NCBI GenBank assembly: GCA_964351245.1 | Contig: CAYGNF010000012.1 | Location: 1-28,571 of the forward strand | Length of the DNA: 28,571 bases | Origin: JANRKH01 sp964351245 | GTDB taxonomy: Bacteria > Pseudomonadota > Alphaproteobacteria > Rickettsiales > Rickettsiaceae | Direction of reading: 5' to 3' | Shown here: one piece after another, positions 15,920 through 23,468 of the stretch | Layout of the letters: each line of letters begins with the position of its first letter | Numbering within the stretch: the stretch's first letter is position 1 | Notes under the pieces: model-generated | What the model was told of the DNA's origin: nothing | Seen by the model: only the letters and a program-made list of their open reading frames with translations | The model's database searches: none | Made by a program: the position numbers and the translations under genes

Positions 15920-16321
15920 ATGAAAGAAATAGAATGGAAGGATTATTTTTATACACTCGGCAAAGCTATTAGTCGTTTAAGAGAAGTATTAGAGCATCCA
16001 CAATTAGATAAGGTTGATTATATGAGGGATGCTACAATTCAGCGCTTTGAATTCACTATAGAACTGTTTTGGAAAATTCTTAAAAAAGCTTTATTTTATG
16101 AAAAAATAGAATCTACGACGCCTCGGGATACCTTAGCAAAAGCATTCCAGTATAAATTGATAGATAATGAAGCTGTATGGCTTGCGATGTTAGATGATCG
16201 TAATAATACTTCCCATGCATATAAGGAGAAAGAGGCTCAAATAATCTTTAGTCGCATAAAAAATTATTTACCTATTTTTGAGTCCGAATATCTCTTACTA
16301 AAACAACGTTATAAATTATGA
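15920..16321 (+). CDS. HEPN-domain protein, HepT-like toxin (HI0074 family, copy 2)
   Basis: 133 residues, same HI0074 HEPN family as the protein at 13642. It keeps DATIQRFEFTIELFWKILKKA (37-57) and the motif R-X4-H-x-Y as RNNTSHAY (R94, H99, Y101). Outside these motifs it differs widely from copy 1, although its MNT neighbour has an identical core. The active site is intact. Its stop overlaps the start of the P-loop gene (ATGA). Confidence 0.87.
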   Translation: MKEIEWKDYFYTLGKAISRLREVLEHPQLDKVDYMRDATIQRFEFTIELFWKILKKALFYEKIESTTPRDTLAKAFQYKLIDNEAVWLAMLDDRNNTSHAYKEKEAQIIFSRIKNYLPIFESEYLLLKQRYKL

Positions 16322-16623
16322 CCATCATCTATTTAACAGGCAAGCCCGGAGTAGGCAAATACACCATCGCCAAAGAATTAGCAGCAAAGCATGGTTTTAT
16401 CGTGTGCGATAATCAGCTGATCAATAATCCTATTTTTGAGCTACTCGCATATGACCGATACACCACGATACCTGATTTTGCCTGGGAAGCGATTGGGAAT
16501 ATTAGAAAATGCGTTTTGACGTTTTTAGCCAAAGAAATCCATAAGAGCTATGTTCTGAAAAACAACCTATACGAAGATGCGGCAAAAGCCATTATGAATC
16601 ATATAAACGAGTTAAGATTATGA
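16318..16623 (+). pseudogene. P-loop kinase with an apparent internal deletion
   Basis: 101 residues. The N-terminus TIIYLTGKPGVGKYTIAKELA has an intact Walker A (GKPGVGKYT, about 9-17). A NQLINNPIFELLAYDRYTTIPDFAWEAI stretch, typical of a family of small P-loop kinase-like proteins, follows. Relatives of this type are usually about 170-180 residues. Here a long middle part, including the lid/Walker B region, seems missing, and the ending (EDAAKAIMNHINELRL) looks like the usual C-terminal helix. The frame is kept, so a short protein may still be made. It overlaps neighbours on both sides (ATGA). Confidence 0.65.
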
Positions 16624-16817
16624 AGAACAGCAAAGATTTGTTAAAACTACCTTTTACTCGCGTCTGCAAAATAAAATCACACTATAACCAGGAAGATTAT
16701 GATGGTGCTACACCAATGCAGACTTTTAGCGATTCAATCCATATTGCTAAATCTAAAAATATTGGTAGTATGGAAAAAATATCAGACAATTTGATGATCA
16801 TATATCACGCTGCCTGA
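16620..16817 (+). CDS. Unknown 65-residue ORF
   Basis: Not recognised. 65 residues, no signal peptide, membrane helix or known motif seen. It starts within the stop of the preceding P-loop gene (ATGA) and is the last gene of the accessory island, ending about 90 bp before the RNase D stop. It may be a fragment of a larger protein whose 3' end was lost. Translational coupling supports its being a real frame. Confidence 0.45.
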   Translation: MKNSKDLLKLPFTRVCKIKSHYNQEDYDGATPMQTFSDSIHIAKSKNIGSMEKISDNLMIIYHAA

Positions 16818-16907
16818 TTTTTATAAACTGTCAGATTAAGTCGCCACTAGTACAGATGAAGTATCAATTTTACCTCAGTCATGACTTTTGCCGGATATTA
16901 CCTGGGC

Positions 16908-17516
16908 TTAATGAGAGAATATATCTTGCTCTTGCCAGCCCGCAAGATCAAGTGTGACTCTTGTAGGCAAGAATTGACATATCTCCATGGCAAGATCATA
17001 CCTCATTTCTTTTTTTAGCATATTATTAAGTTTTTCCCTAAGCATATGAAGATATAATACGTCAGATGCCGCATATTCCATCTGCTCCTTGGTGAGAATA
17101 TCAGCTCCCCAATATGTGGTTTGCTGAGCTTTGGATATTGTGACGCTTAGGAGTTCTCTACATAAATCCTTCAGTCCATGGTACTCTGTATAAGTTCTAA
17201 CTAGTTTTGACGCAATTTTTGTACAAAAAATATTTTTCAGCTTGATGTTTAAAGAGATTTCTATAGATGCGAGATCAAACCTTGCGAAATGAAAAATTTT
17301 TACTCTAGATTCATCCATGAGTAGTTTTTTTAAATTATGCGCAGTAAAATCATTATTAAATTTTACCAAATAGGCTATACCATCTCCATAAGATAATTGC
17401 AGTAAGCATAGTCTATCTCTAGATAAATTAAGACCCATAGTCTCCGTATCAATTGCAATATCACCATCTCTTATGAGATCCTCTGGTATATCTCCTTCAA
17501 ATAAAATAGTTTCTAT
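16908..17516 (-). CDS. rnd: Ribonuclease D-like 3'-5' exonuclease, probable AUA start
   Basis: 202 residues if started at the ATA codon at 17514-17516. The first ATG (17438) is too late, because it falls after the catalytic DTE (exo motif I, Asp and Glu of IAIDTETMG). In the frame upstream of 17438 there is no ATG, GTG or TTG before a stop. The ATA is preceded by a strong SD (AGGAGGA, 17521-17527) at normal distance, and the resulting N-terminus ETILFEGDIPEDL parallels the start of short alphaproteobacterial RNase D proteins. Other motifs are HFARFDL (exo II), TKIASKL, and YAASDVLYL (exo III). The short form lacks C-terminal HRDC domains, usual for Rickettsiales. It follows the FtsB-like gene. 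Confidence 0.88.
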   Translation of the reverse strand: METILFEGDIPEDLIRDGDIAIDTETMGLNLSRDRLCLLQLSYGDGIAYLVKFNNDFTAHNLKKLLMDESRVKIFHFARFDLASIEISLNIKLKNIFCTKIASKLVRTYTEYHGLKDLCRELLSVTISKAQQTTYWGADILTKEQMEYAASDVLYLHMLREKLNNMLKKEMRYDLAMEICQFLPTRVTLDLAGWQEQDIFSH

Positions 17517-17520
17517 ATAA

Positions 17521-17527
17521 TCCTCCT
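17521..17527 (-). promoter_or_regulatory. Shine-Dalgarno sequence that places the RNase D start at AUA
   Basis: On the minus strand AGGAGGA ends 4 nt before ATA (17516). It is the only strong SD in this frame upstream of the exo I motif, so it decides the start choice. Confidence 0.7.
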
Positions 17528-17541
17528 GTGCTTTAGCCGCA

Positions 17542-17841
17542 CTATTTTTTCTCTTCTTTTATGATCACTTCTTCATTTTCTTTTGCAAGTCCGAGCACTT
17601 TTCTGGCCTCTTCTTCCAGCATATCTTTATCTAGTGAGCCGGGTCTTAGTAATTTCACCTTATGCTCAAGCTCAATTCTTTGATGCCTTATCGTATCTAA
17701 GTTTAATACTGTTTCCTCTATTTTTGACTTCATTTTTTGCCTAGAAATCACACCTCTATTCCCATAAATAGTATGGTATGTAAAGTAACAAAATACACTA
17801 AAAAATACAAACGTAACAAATAAAAGCCTAAAATTAGTCAT
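17542..17841 (-). CDS. FtsB/DivIC-family septum formation initiator protein
   Basis: 99 residues. A short cytoplasmic tail is followed by one membrane helix (about 5-25) and a heptad-rich coiled coil (about 33-70), with a C-terminal SLDKDMLEEEARKVLGLAKENEEVII segment typical of the DivIC/FtsB family. Family members are single-pass divisome proteins that pair with FtsL. It starts 1 bp after the cdsA stop and ends 25 bp before the RNase D start, so it is inside one transcription unit with uppS-cdsA. Confidence 0.82.
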   Translation of the reverse strand: MTNFRLLFVTFVFFSVFCYFTYHTIYGNRGVISRQKMKSKIEETVLNLDTIRHQRIELEHKVKLLRPGSLDKDMLEEEARKVLGLAKENEEVIIKEEKK

Positions 17842-17842
17842 T

Positions 17843-18490
17843 CTAAGCTCTAATTAATAACAATAATAACCCAGGCCCAGAAAAGATACAACTATCAAAT
17901 CTGTCAAGCAAACCTCCATGTCCTGGTATTATTGTACCAGAATCTTTTACCTTGTGCTTTCTTTTGTAGTAAGATTCAAATAAATCCCCAATCTGCGCGC
18001 TAATCGCCAGAAAGATTGTAGGAAATGTTATACCGCAATCAAATACACTATAATGCATAAAAATTTCCCGAGGAAAACAGGCAGTTACCAGAGATGCTGA
18101 TATAATCGACCCTAAAATACCAGCACAAAATCCAGACCAAGTCTTTGATGGGCTTATTTTCTCAGCAAGCTTTCTGCCGCCTATGTAGGATCCACCAAAA
18201 AAAGCCATACTATCATATGAGGCAATAACAGTTGCATGCCATAAAAGTGTATACTGGGCATATTTCATATGCGAAACAGATAAAAAGCATATCAAGCTAA
18301 TAGCGATGAAGACATAAAGCACTAATCTATCTCGCAAGGAGTTTTTTGCAAGGAAGTAAGATTCTAGTAACATACCACAAAATAATATCATCACTAATAT
18401 GCGATATAACAAAAGTGATGAAAATAGGACTAGTAGATATACTATAGCAAGAAAAGCCCCAGAGGCGATACGAAGTCTAATGTTATGCAT
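17843..18490 (-). CDS. cdsA: Phosphatidate cytidylyltransferase
   Basis: 215 residues. CdsA makes CDP-diacylglycerol from phosphatidate and CTP in the inner membrane, the precursor of all phospholipids here. It is polytopic with about six or more hydrophobic segments. The signature is complete: SPSKTWSGF, then QIGDLFESYYKRKHKVKDSG, then PGHGGLLDRFDS near the C-terminus. A longer frame to 18565 would overlap uppS by 56 bp. The ATG at 18490 clears it by 19 bp and gives the family-like start MHNIRLRIASG. Confidence 0.93.
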   Translation of the reverse strand: MHNIRLRIASGAFLAIVYLLVLFSSLLLYRILVMILFCGMLLESYFLAKNSLRDRLVLYVFIAISLICFLSVSHMKYAQYTLLWHATVIASYDSMAFFGGSYIGGRKLAEKISPSKTWSGFCAGILGSIISASLVTACFPREIFMHYSVFDCGITFPTIFLAISAQIGDLFESYYKRKHKVKDSGTIIPGHGGLLDRFDSCIFSGPGLLLLLIRA

Positions 18491-18509
18491 TAAAGGTATT
18501 CCTATTATT

Positions 18510-19193
18510 TTATCTTTTTCCAAATGTCCTAACTCTTTTAGAATATTCGCCAATTGCCTTCTCAAAATCTTCTACCGAAAATTCGGGCCACATTTTTTTA
18601 GAGAAGTATAATTCCGCATATGCAGATTGCCAAAGCAAAAAATTACTTATTCTCATTTTATCTCCAGTTCTAATAAGTAGATCTACATCAGGAATATCAT
18701 GATATAGATTTGATGCAAATATTTCTTCGGTTATTTCCTCTGATTTTTTATGCTGATTTATAATTTTACTACAAGCTCTGACAATTTCAGCCCGAGATCC
18801 GTAGCATAGCATTATATTGACACAAATAGAGCTATTGACGCTAGAGTATTCTTCTACTTTTTGTAGATTGGACCTCGTGATGCTATCTAGGAAAGATAAA
18901 TCTCCAATGAATTTTATCTTTGCGTCTTCTTCATATGCGCTATTAAATTTATTCAACGCATAATCATTCATTAGGGAAATTATATTGCTGACCTCTTCTT
19001 TTGGTCTTTGTAAATTCTCTGAAGAAAATACGTAAAGCGATAAATAATTTACATGGAGCTTTATTGCTTGCTGAATTATTCTAAGAGCATTTTCAGCGCC
19101 AGCTTTATGGCCATCTTCGGTTTTCAGGTGATTTGCAATAGCCCACCTTTGATTACCATCCATTATTATCGCAACATGATTTGGATTATTCAT
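18510..19193 (-). CDS. uppS: Undecaprenyl diphosphate synthase (cis-prenyltransferase)
   Basis: 227 residues. UppS makes the C55 lipid carrier for peptidoglycan and other envelope polymers. HVAIIMDGNQRWA at the N-terminus has the catalytic Asp12 (the usual MDGNGRWA Gly is Gln). SLYVFSSENLQRP (around 52-64) and the C-terminal DLLIRTGDKMRISNFLLWQSAYAEL are typical. It lies 11 bp after the histidine kinase gene and just before cdsA, a common uppS-cdsA order. Confidence 0.96.
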   Translation of the reverse strand: MNNPNHVAIIMDGNQRWAIANHLKTEDGHKAGAENALRIIQQAIKLHVNYLSLYVFSSENLQRPKEEVSNIISLMNDYALNKFNSAYEEDAKIKFIGDLSFLDSITRSNLQKVEEYSSVNSSICVNIMLCYGSRAEIVRACSKIINQHKKSEEITEEIFASNLYHDIPDVDLLIRTGDKMRISNFLLWQSAYAELYFSKKMWPEFSVEDFEKAIGEYSKRVRTFGKR

Positions 19194-19204
19194 TGATCTT
19201 ACTA

Positions 19205-20554
19205 TTAAACTTCTTCATCCTTTTTTGCCTCAGGTATTATTACTACAATCCTTGCGCCAGATAATATACCACTATCTTCTATATAGATATCGCCTTTATG
19301 AGCTAGAATAATTTCCTTAGTAATAGGAAGCCCAAGTCCTACACTACCACTACCTATATCTCTTGCTTTATCAGATCTATAAAATGCCTTAAATACTAGA
19401 TCTCTCTCATGAGTTGCTATACCAGGCCCATTATCATCTATAGAAATGATAATTTTATTATTGCTAGTAAAGCACCTCACTTCGGCATAAGAAGTATATT
19501 TTTCTGCGTTAGATATTAAATTAGCCAGAGCTCTAGTAAATGACAAGCGCCGTATTTTAGCGTATATGGGGTCATTTCCGAGAATGAGCTTTGTTTTTTG
19601 AAATCGCGATAGTTTAAAAAACTCCTGAATATATTCATTGATTTCTGTATAAGTAAATTGTTCACAAGATTCTCCTCGCGCAAAATCTAAATAACTATCA
19701 ATCATATGTTTCATGCTATCTAAGTCACTCTTGAGCATTTGATTTTCGTGATTGGCTTCCATTAGCTCTATTTGCAATATCATTCTAGTAAGAGGTGTTC
19801 TTAAATCATGAGAGATTGATGCGAGCATATGTAGTCTTTTTTTCATCTGGCGCCTTATTCTATCTTGCATTTTGATAAAAGCAATACCAGCTCTACGAAT
19901 TTCTGTAGCGCCGCTAGGTTTAAATTTCACTGCGGGCGGGCTATTTAAGGTAATTTTTGAGCCAAAACTATTTGCAGCTTCAGAGAGCTCTTCTATTGAT
20001 CTAATTTGGTTTTTTGCAAAAGCCATAGCTACTATCAAAAAAGTCGTAGAAACTCCAAGGATCCACAAAATAAATATTTCTGCTGTTGGATTAAGTAAGG
20101 GTTTGGATGGAATAGAGATTTTGAGGCATTTGTTTATGTCATGTGCAAAGTAAATTACAATTAGAGGTTTTGTTGTTTCGTGATGTATAAATTGGAAATT
20201 TGAGAAATTTTCTCTTAGTATATCAGATAATATACTAATCTCTGTTCTATCAGGCATCTCATATATTTTGGGTAATGCATCAATCGCTTCTATGTGCACA
20301 TTAAATAATTGACTATATTTTACTACCTTTGTCAGATCGCCATTTTCAGACTCCATAAGAACTAATTTAATCTGGTTAGATATCATTTTACTTGTATGCG
20401 CGCTGATATTAAACCACACTTTCTCGTAAAAAATATATATAGTCACTAGCTCGCATATAATAATAGGAGCGCAAATTATCAGCGCAAATCTTGCAAGAAT
20501 GCCTTTGGGAACCATGTAAGTATATAATCTATAAAAATATTCCATATCCTTCAT
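19205..20554 (-). CDS. EnvZ-type sensor histidine kinase
   Basis: 449 residues. Membrane helices at about 20-42 and 159-180 flank a periplasmic domain of roughly 115 residues, followed by a HAMP-like linker (181-235). The HisKA helix has SISHDLRTPLT with phospho-acceptor H249. The ATPase domain has the N box NLISNAEKY (345-353) and G boxes DDNGPGIA (373-380) and GSGSVGLGLP (401-410). It overlaps the response regulator gene by 26 bp, so the two are a coupled two-component pair. The signal sensed cannot be told; the EnvZ likeness is architectural. Confidence 0.93.
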   Translation of the reverse strand: MKDMEYFYRLYTYMVPKGILARFALIICAPIIICELVTIYIFYEKVWFNISAHTSKMISNQIKLVLMESENGDLTKVVKYSQLFNVHIEAIDALPKIYEMPDRTEISILSDILRENFSNFQFIHHETTKPLIVIYFAHDINKCLKISIPSKPLLNPTAEIFILWILGVSTTFLIVAMAFAKNQIRSIEELSEAANSFGSKITLNSPPAVKFKPSGATEIRRAGIAFIKMQDRIRRQMKKRLHMLASISHDLRTPLTRMILQIELMEANHENQMLKSDLDSMKHMIDSYLDFARGESCEQFTYTEINEYIQEFFKLSRFQKTKLILGNDPIYAKIRRLSFTRALANLISNAEKYTSYAEVRCFTSNNKIIISIDDNGPGIATHERDLVFKAFYRSDKARDIGSGSVGLGLPITKEIILAHKGDIYIEDSGILSGARIVVIIPEAKKDEEV

Positions 20555-21209
20555 GTCTTACAGTGAGCAAAAATTTGGGAGCAATAGCATCTTTCTCTAT
20601 CTTTTGCCTCAGTCGCGCTATTTGTACATCAATCGATCTGTCGTTGAGCCCTCCCATTAACTTCGAAAGCGATTCTCTACTAACCACACTCCCCCTGTTC
20701 ACTAACAAATGCTCAAAGAGTTTTTGTTCCGTTGATGATAGTGCTAGTTCTGTATTATCAATATATAGTTTTTTGCTTGAGAAATAGTACTTACATTCTC
20801 CAAATTCTAGAACATCTTGATCAGAATTTGCTAATGATGATTTATATAACTCGAGCAAATTTCTTGATCTTAGAATTAATTCCCTAGGATCGAATGGCTT
20901 TGTGACATAATCATCTGCGCCTGCCTCTAACCCAGCCACTCTATCGTCCGGATCACTCAATGCAGTGAGCAAGATTATAGGCGTGTGCCTTGAGTTATCT
21001 TTTATTTTTTTTGCGAACTCAAATCCCGTAATTTCTGGTAACATAACATCGAGTATCAATAAGTCTATATCTTGATTTGTTATGATTATTTCGGCCGATT
21101 CAGCGCTAATTGCAGTCAGCACATCAAAGCTATTGCGTTCAAAAAACCGCTTTAAAAGTTCAAGAATTCTGCTATCATCATCAACTATTAAAATCCTTGG
21201 CTTTTGCAT
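20529..21209 (-). CDS. OmpR-family response regulator
   Basis: 226 residues from ATG 21209. A longer frame to 21311 would run into the divergent ilvE gene and add residues unlike the family. The receiver domain starts MQKPRILIVDDDSR, with acidic D10-D12, phospho-acceptor D54 (LILDVMLP) and K104 (VTKPFDP). The C-terminal winged helix is of OmpR/PhoB type (LSSTEQKLFEHLLVNRG, then NDRSIDVQIARLRQKIE and LTVRHEGYGI). It pairs with the overlapping EnvZ-type kinase. No SD of note was seen. It probably regulates envelope-related genes, as in OmpR systems, but targets are unknown. Confidence 0.94.
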   Translation of the reverse strand: MQKPRILIVDDDSRILELLKRFFERNSFDVLTAISAESAEIIITNQDIDLLILDVMLPEITGFEFAKKIKDNSRHTPIILLTALSDPDDRVAGLEAGADDYVTKPFDPRELILRSRNLLELYKSSLANSDQDVLEFGECKYYFSSKKLYIDNTELALSSTEQKLFEHLLVNRGSVVSRESLSKLMGGLNDRSIDVQIARLRQKIEKDAIAPKFLLTVRHEGYGIFL

Positions 21210-21243
21210 TTTTAATAAAATTATTAGATTACCTGAGAATTCT

Positions 21244-22131
21244 ATGATAAAAACCAGTACTTTTCCACTAGAAAATTTAGACTCCCTAATATGGCTTGAC
21301 GGAAAAATCACAGATTCTGCAAAAGCAAGACTACACCCAATAAACCATAGTATGCAATATGGCGGAGGGGTTTTTGAGGGGCTTAAAGCTGCAGATGGTA
21401 ATATTTTTAAGCTTGAAGAACATACTAGTAGATTGTTTAACTCAGCCAGATTAATGAAATTAGGGATAGATTTTAGCGAAGATGAGGTAAATAAGGCCCA
21501 CTATGAACTACTTGCTGTAAATAACTTAAAAAATGCTTATTTTAGGCCTTTTGTGTGGAGAGATGACGATACTATTAAGATTACTCCGCAAAATCCTCGT
21601 AACAGGATAATGATTGTAGCATGGGAGATAGAAGAGCGCGAGCGACCCCCAATGAAAGTCACTGTAAGCACATGGATTAAGCCTGGAAAAAAAATGTTTC
21701 CTCATGGATGCAAGTCTTCTGCTCAATATGGACTCTTGTCACTTGCGGGGTTAGAAGCTGCTAATGATGGATTTGATGATGCAATTTTGCTAGACGAAAA
21801 GGGATTCATCGCAGAATGCACTTCTTCTAACATATTCTTCTTAAGAGACAATACATTATTTACTCCCCAGACTAATTATTGCCTAGATGGCATTACAAGA
21901 CAAACTATCATCAATATTGCTTCTGACTTAGGATTTTCTTGTGATATCTTAGATATTACTACTTCAGACCTTACATCTTTTGATGCTGCTTTTGTGACTG
22001 GTACTGCAGTTGGCCTCAGAGAAATTAGTCAAATTGTAAATAACGATCATGAGATTAATTTTGTATCAAGTGAGGTTTTTCATCTCATTAAAAAAACCTA
22101 CGATAAAATGGCTAGAGGTATTAATGACTAA
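21244..22131 (+). CDS. ilvE: Branched-chain-amino-acid aminotransferase-like (class IV PLP enzyme)
   Basis: 295 residues from ATG 21244; an earlier in-frame start would overlap the divergent regulator. The class IV aminotransferase fold is clear: SLIWLDGKI, HSMQYGGGVFEGLKA, the PLP Lys in GCKSSAQY (K157), AILLDEKGFIAECTSSNIFFL and LDGITRQTII. It is most like IlvE, which interconverts branched-chain amino acids and keto acids; D-amino-acid aminotransferase shares the fold and cannot be excluded. The start of dapA overlaps its end by 8 bp. It diverges from the OmpR-like gene with only 34 bp between starts. Confidence 0.88.
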   Translation: MIKTSTFPLENLDSLIWLDGKITDSAKARLHPINHSMQYGGGVFEGLKAADGNIFKLEEHTSRLFNSARLMKLGIDFSEDEVNKAHYELLAVNNLKNAYFRPFVWRDDDTIKITPQNPRNRIMIVAWEIEERERPPMKVTVSTWIKPGKKMFPHGCKSSAQYGLLSLAGLEAANDGFDDAILLDEKGFIAECTSSNIFFLRDNTLFTPQTNYCLDGITRQTIINIASDLGFSCDILDITTSDLTSFDAAFVTGTAVGLREISQIVNNDHEINFVSSEVFHLIKKTYDKMARGIND

Positions 22132-23020
22132 ATATTTTCAGGGATTATACACAGCTTTAATTACTCCTTTTCACCAAGGGCATCTAGATCTTGATATTTT
22201 AGGGAAGCTGATTAGTCTTCAAGAAGAAGCTATGGTTGATGGGATAGTGATTGGGGGGTCTACGGGAGAAGCATTCTCGCTTTCGGACCAAGAATTTAGG
22301 CTATTATTAGAGCAAAGTAGAAAGCATATATCCAAAAACACTAAAATGATAGTGGGTATTGCAGCAAACTCAGATGTTCACGCCATTACAAAAGCAAAAA
22401 TCGCTACAGATATTGGGGCAGATGCATTAATGTGTGTCACGCCTTATTATAATAAGCCACCTCAGCGCGGTATTGTAGATTATTTTGAGTCTATTGCGCG
22501 TAATATAGATATACCAATGATTTTATATTCCGTGCCCTCAAGAACCGGAGTGGATTTTGATGATCAAACTATCATTACTTTGTCACAAATAGAGAGAATA
22601 CAAGGGTTGAAAGACTCTGGTACGGACATAGAAAGGCCATTAAGGATAGGACATTTATTGCCTAGCGATTTTTCACTACTGTCTGGTGAAGATAAAACAT
22701 GTATGGCATATAGCGCGCATGGTGGAGTAGGGTGCGTGAGTGTTGCATCAAATATCATACCCAAATTATGCAAAAAAATACAGAATCATTTATCTGAAGA
22801 TAAGTTTGCCGATACTTTAGTTTTACAATCTGGGTTAATAAAATTATATAATGCATTATTTGTAGCAACCAACCCAATACCAATTAAATATGCAGCAAGT
22901 ATTCTAAATTTATGCTCAGAAGAAGTACGAGCTCCTCTTTTTAGTATGGATAATGACACATTAAAGCAAAAGATAAAAACTGAAATATTAAATGTCTACC
23001 AATCAGAAATTGCCTTATAA
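22124..23020 (+). CDS. dapA: 4-hydroxy-tetrahydrodipicolinate synthase
   Basis: 298 residues from ATG 22124 (AGAGG SD, 5 nt upstream). A longer frame to 22049 lies wholly within ilvE. DapA condenses pyruvate and aspartate semialdehyde, the first step of the diaminopimelate/lysine branch, feeding peptidoglycan. The TIM-barrel shows GGSTGEA (44-50), catalytic Tyr135 (LYSVPSRTG) and Schiff-base Lys163 (GLKDSGTD). It overlaps ilvE by 8 bp and smpB by 29 bp. Confidence 0.95.
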   Translation: MTKYFQGLYTALITPFHQGHLDLDILGKLISLQEEAMVDGIVIGGSTGEAFSLSDQEFRLLLEQSRKHISKNTKMIVGIAANSDVHAITKAKIATDIGADALMCVTPYYNKPPQRGIVDYFESIARNIDIPMILYSVPSRTGVDFDDQTIITLSQIERIQGLKDSGTDIERPLRIGHLLPSDFSLLSGEDKTCMAYSAHGGVGCVSVASNIIPKLCKKIQNHLSEDKFADTLVLQSGLIKLYNALFVATNPIPIKYAASILNLCSEEVRAPLFSMDNDTLKQKIKTEILNVYQSEIAL

Positions 23021-23468
23021 AAAAATCTTAGCTACTAATAAAAAAGCTTCTTTTAATTACTTTATTGAAGAAAAGCTCGAGGCTGGCATTGTATTATTAG
23101 GGTCTGAAGTGAAATCCATCAGGGTATCTGGTTGCAATATTGAAGATAGCCATGCAGATTTAATGAATGCTGAGTTGTTTTTACTGAACTTGAATATACC
23201 GGAATATAAGCAAGCTAATTCTTTTGCAACTCATTTGCCAAGGAGGCCACGAAAACTCCTAATAAAAAAGAGTGAGCAAAAAAAACTTATAGGCAAAGTA
23301 AAGCAAAAAGGCTATACATTAATAGCTCACACCATATACATTAATCATCGTAGTTTAATCAAAGTGGGACTTGCCCTTGCAAAAGGTAAGAAGCTTCATG
23401 ATAAAAGGGAAGATATCAAGAGAAAGGATTGGAATAGAGAGCAGGAAAAAGTTTTGAGGAAAAAATGA
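22992..23468 (+). CDS. smpB: SsrA-binding protein SmpB
   Basis: 158 residues, normal length. SmpB binds tmRNA and helps it rescue stalled ribosomes. Visible are the ATNKKASFNYFIEEKLEAGIVLLGSEVKSIR beta-barrel start, the HLPRRPRKLLIKKSE segment and the basic C-terminal tail with DKREDIKRKDWNREQ. It overlaps dapA by 29 bp and its stop overlaps the sppA start (ATGA). No tmRNA gene lies in the window. Confidence 0.96.
   Translation: MSTNQKLPYKKILATNKKASFNYFIEEKLEAGIVLLGSEVKSIRVSGCNIEDSHADLMNAELFLLNLNIPEYKQANSFATHLPRRPRKLLIKKSEQKKLIGKVKQKGYTLIAHTIYINHRSLIKVGLALAKGKKLHDKREDIKRKDWNREQEKVLRKK

Noticed and set aside
13258..16817. Integron, prophage or CRISPR explanation of the accessory island
   Set aside because: No integrase, attC-like repeats, phage genes or regularly spaced repeats were seen; the only repeat is the single 185-bp pair.
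21082..21243. Extra N-terminal 54 residues of the IlvE frame
   Set aside because: They lie antisense to the response regulator and do not resemble class IV aminotransferases; the family N-terminus begins at 21244.
20529..21311. Longer response regulator with a 34-residue N-terminal extension
   Set aside because: The extension overlaps the divergent ilvE start and is unlike any OmpR-family N-terminus. The receiver domain begins normally at ATG 21209.
22049..22123. Extended DapA start inside ilvE
   Set aside because: The ATG at 22124 has an SD and gives the standard DapA N-terminus.
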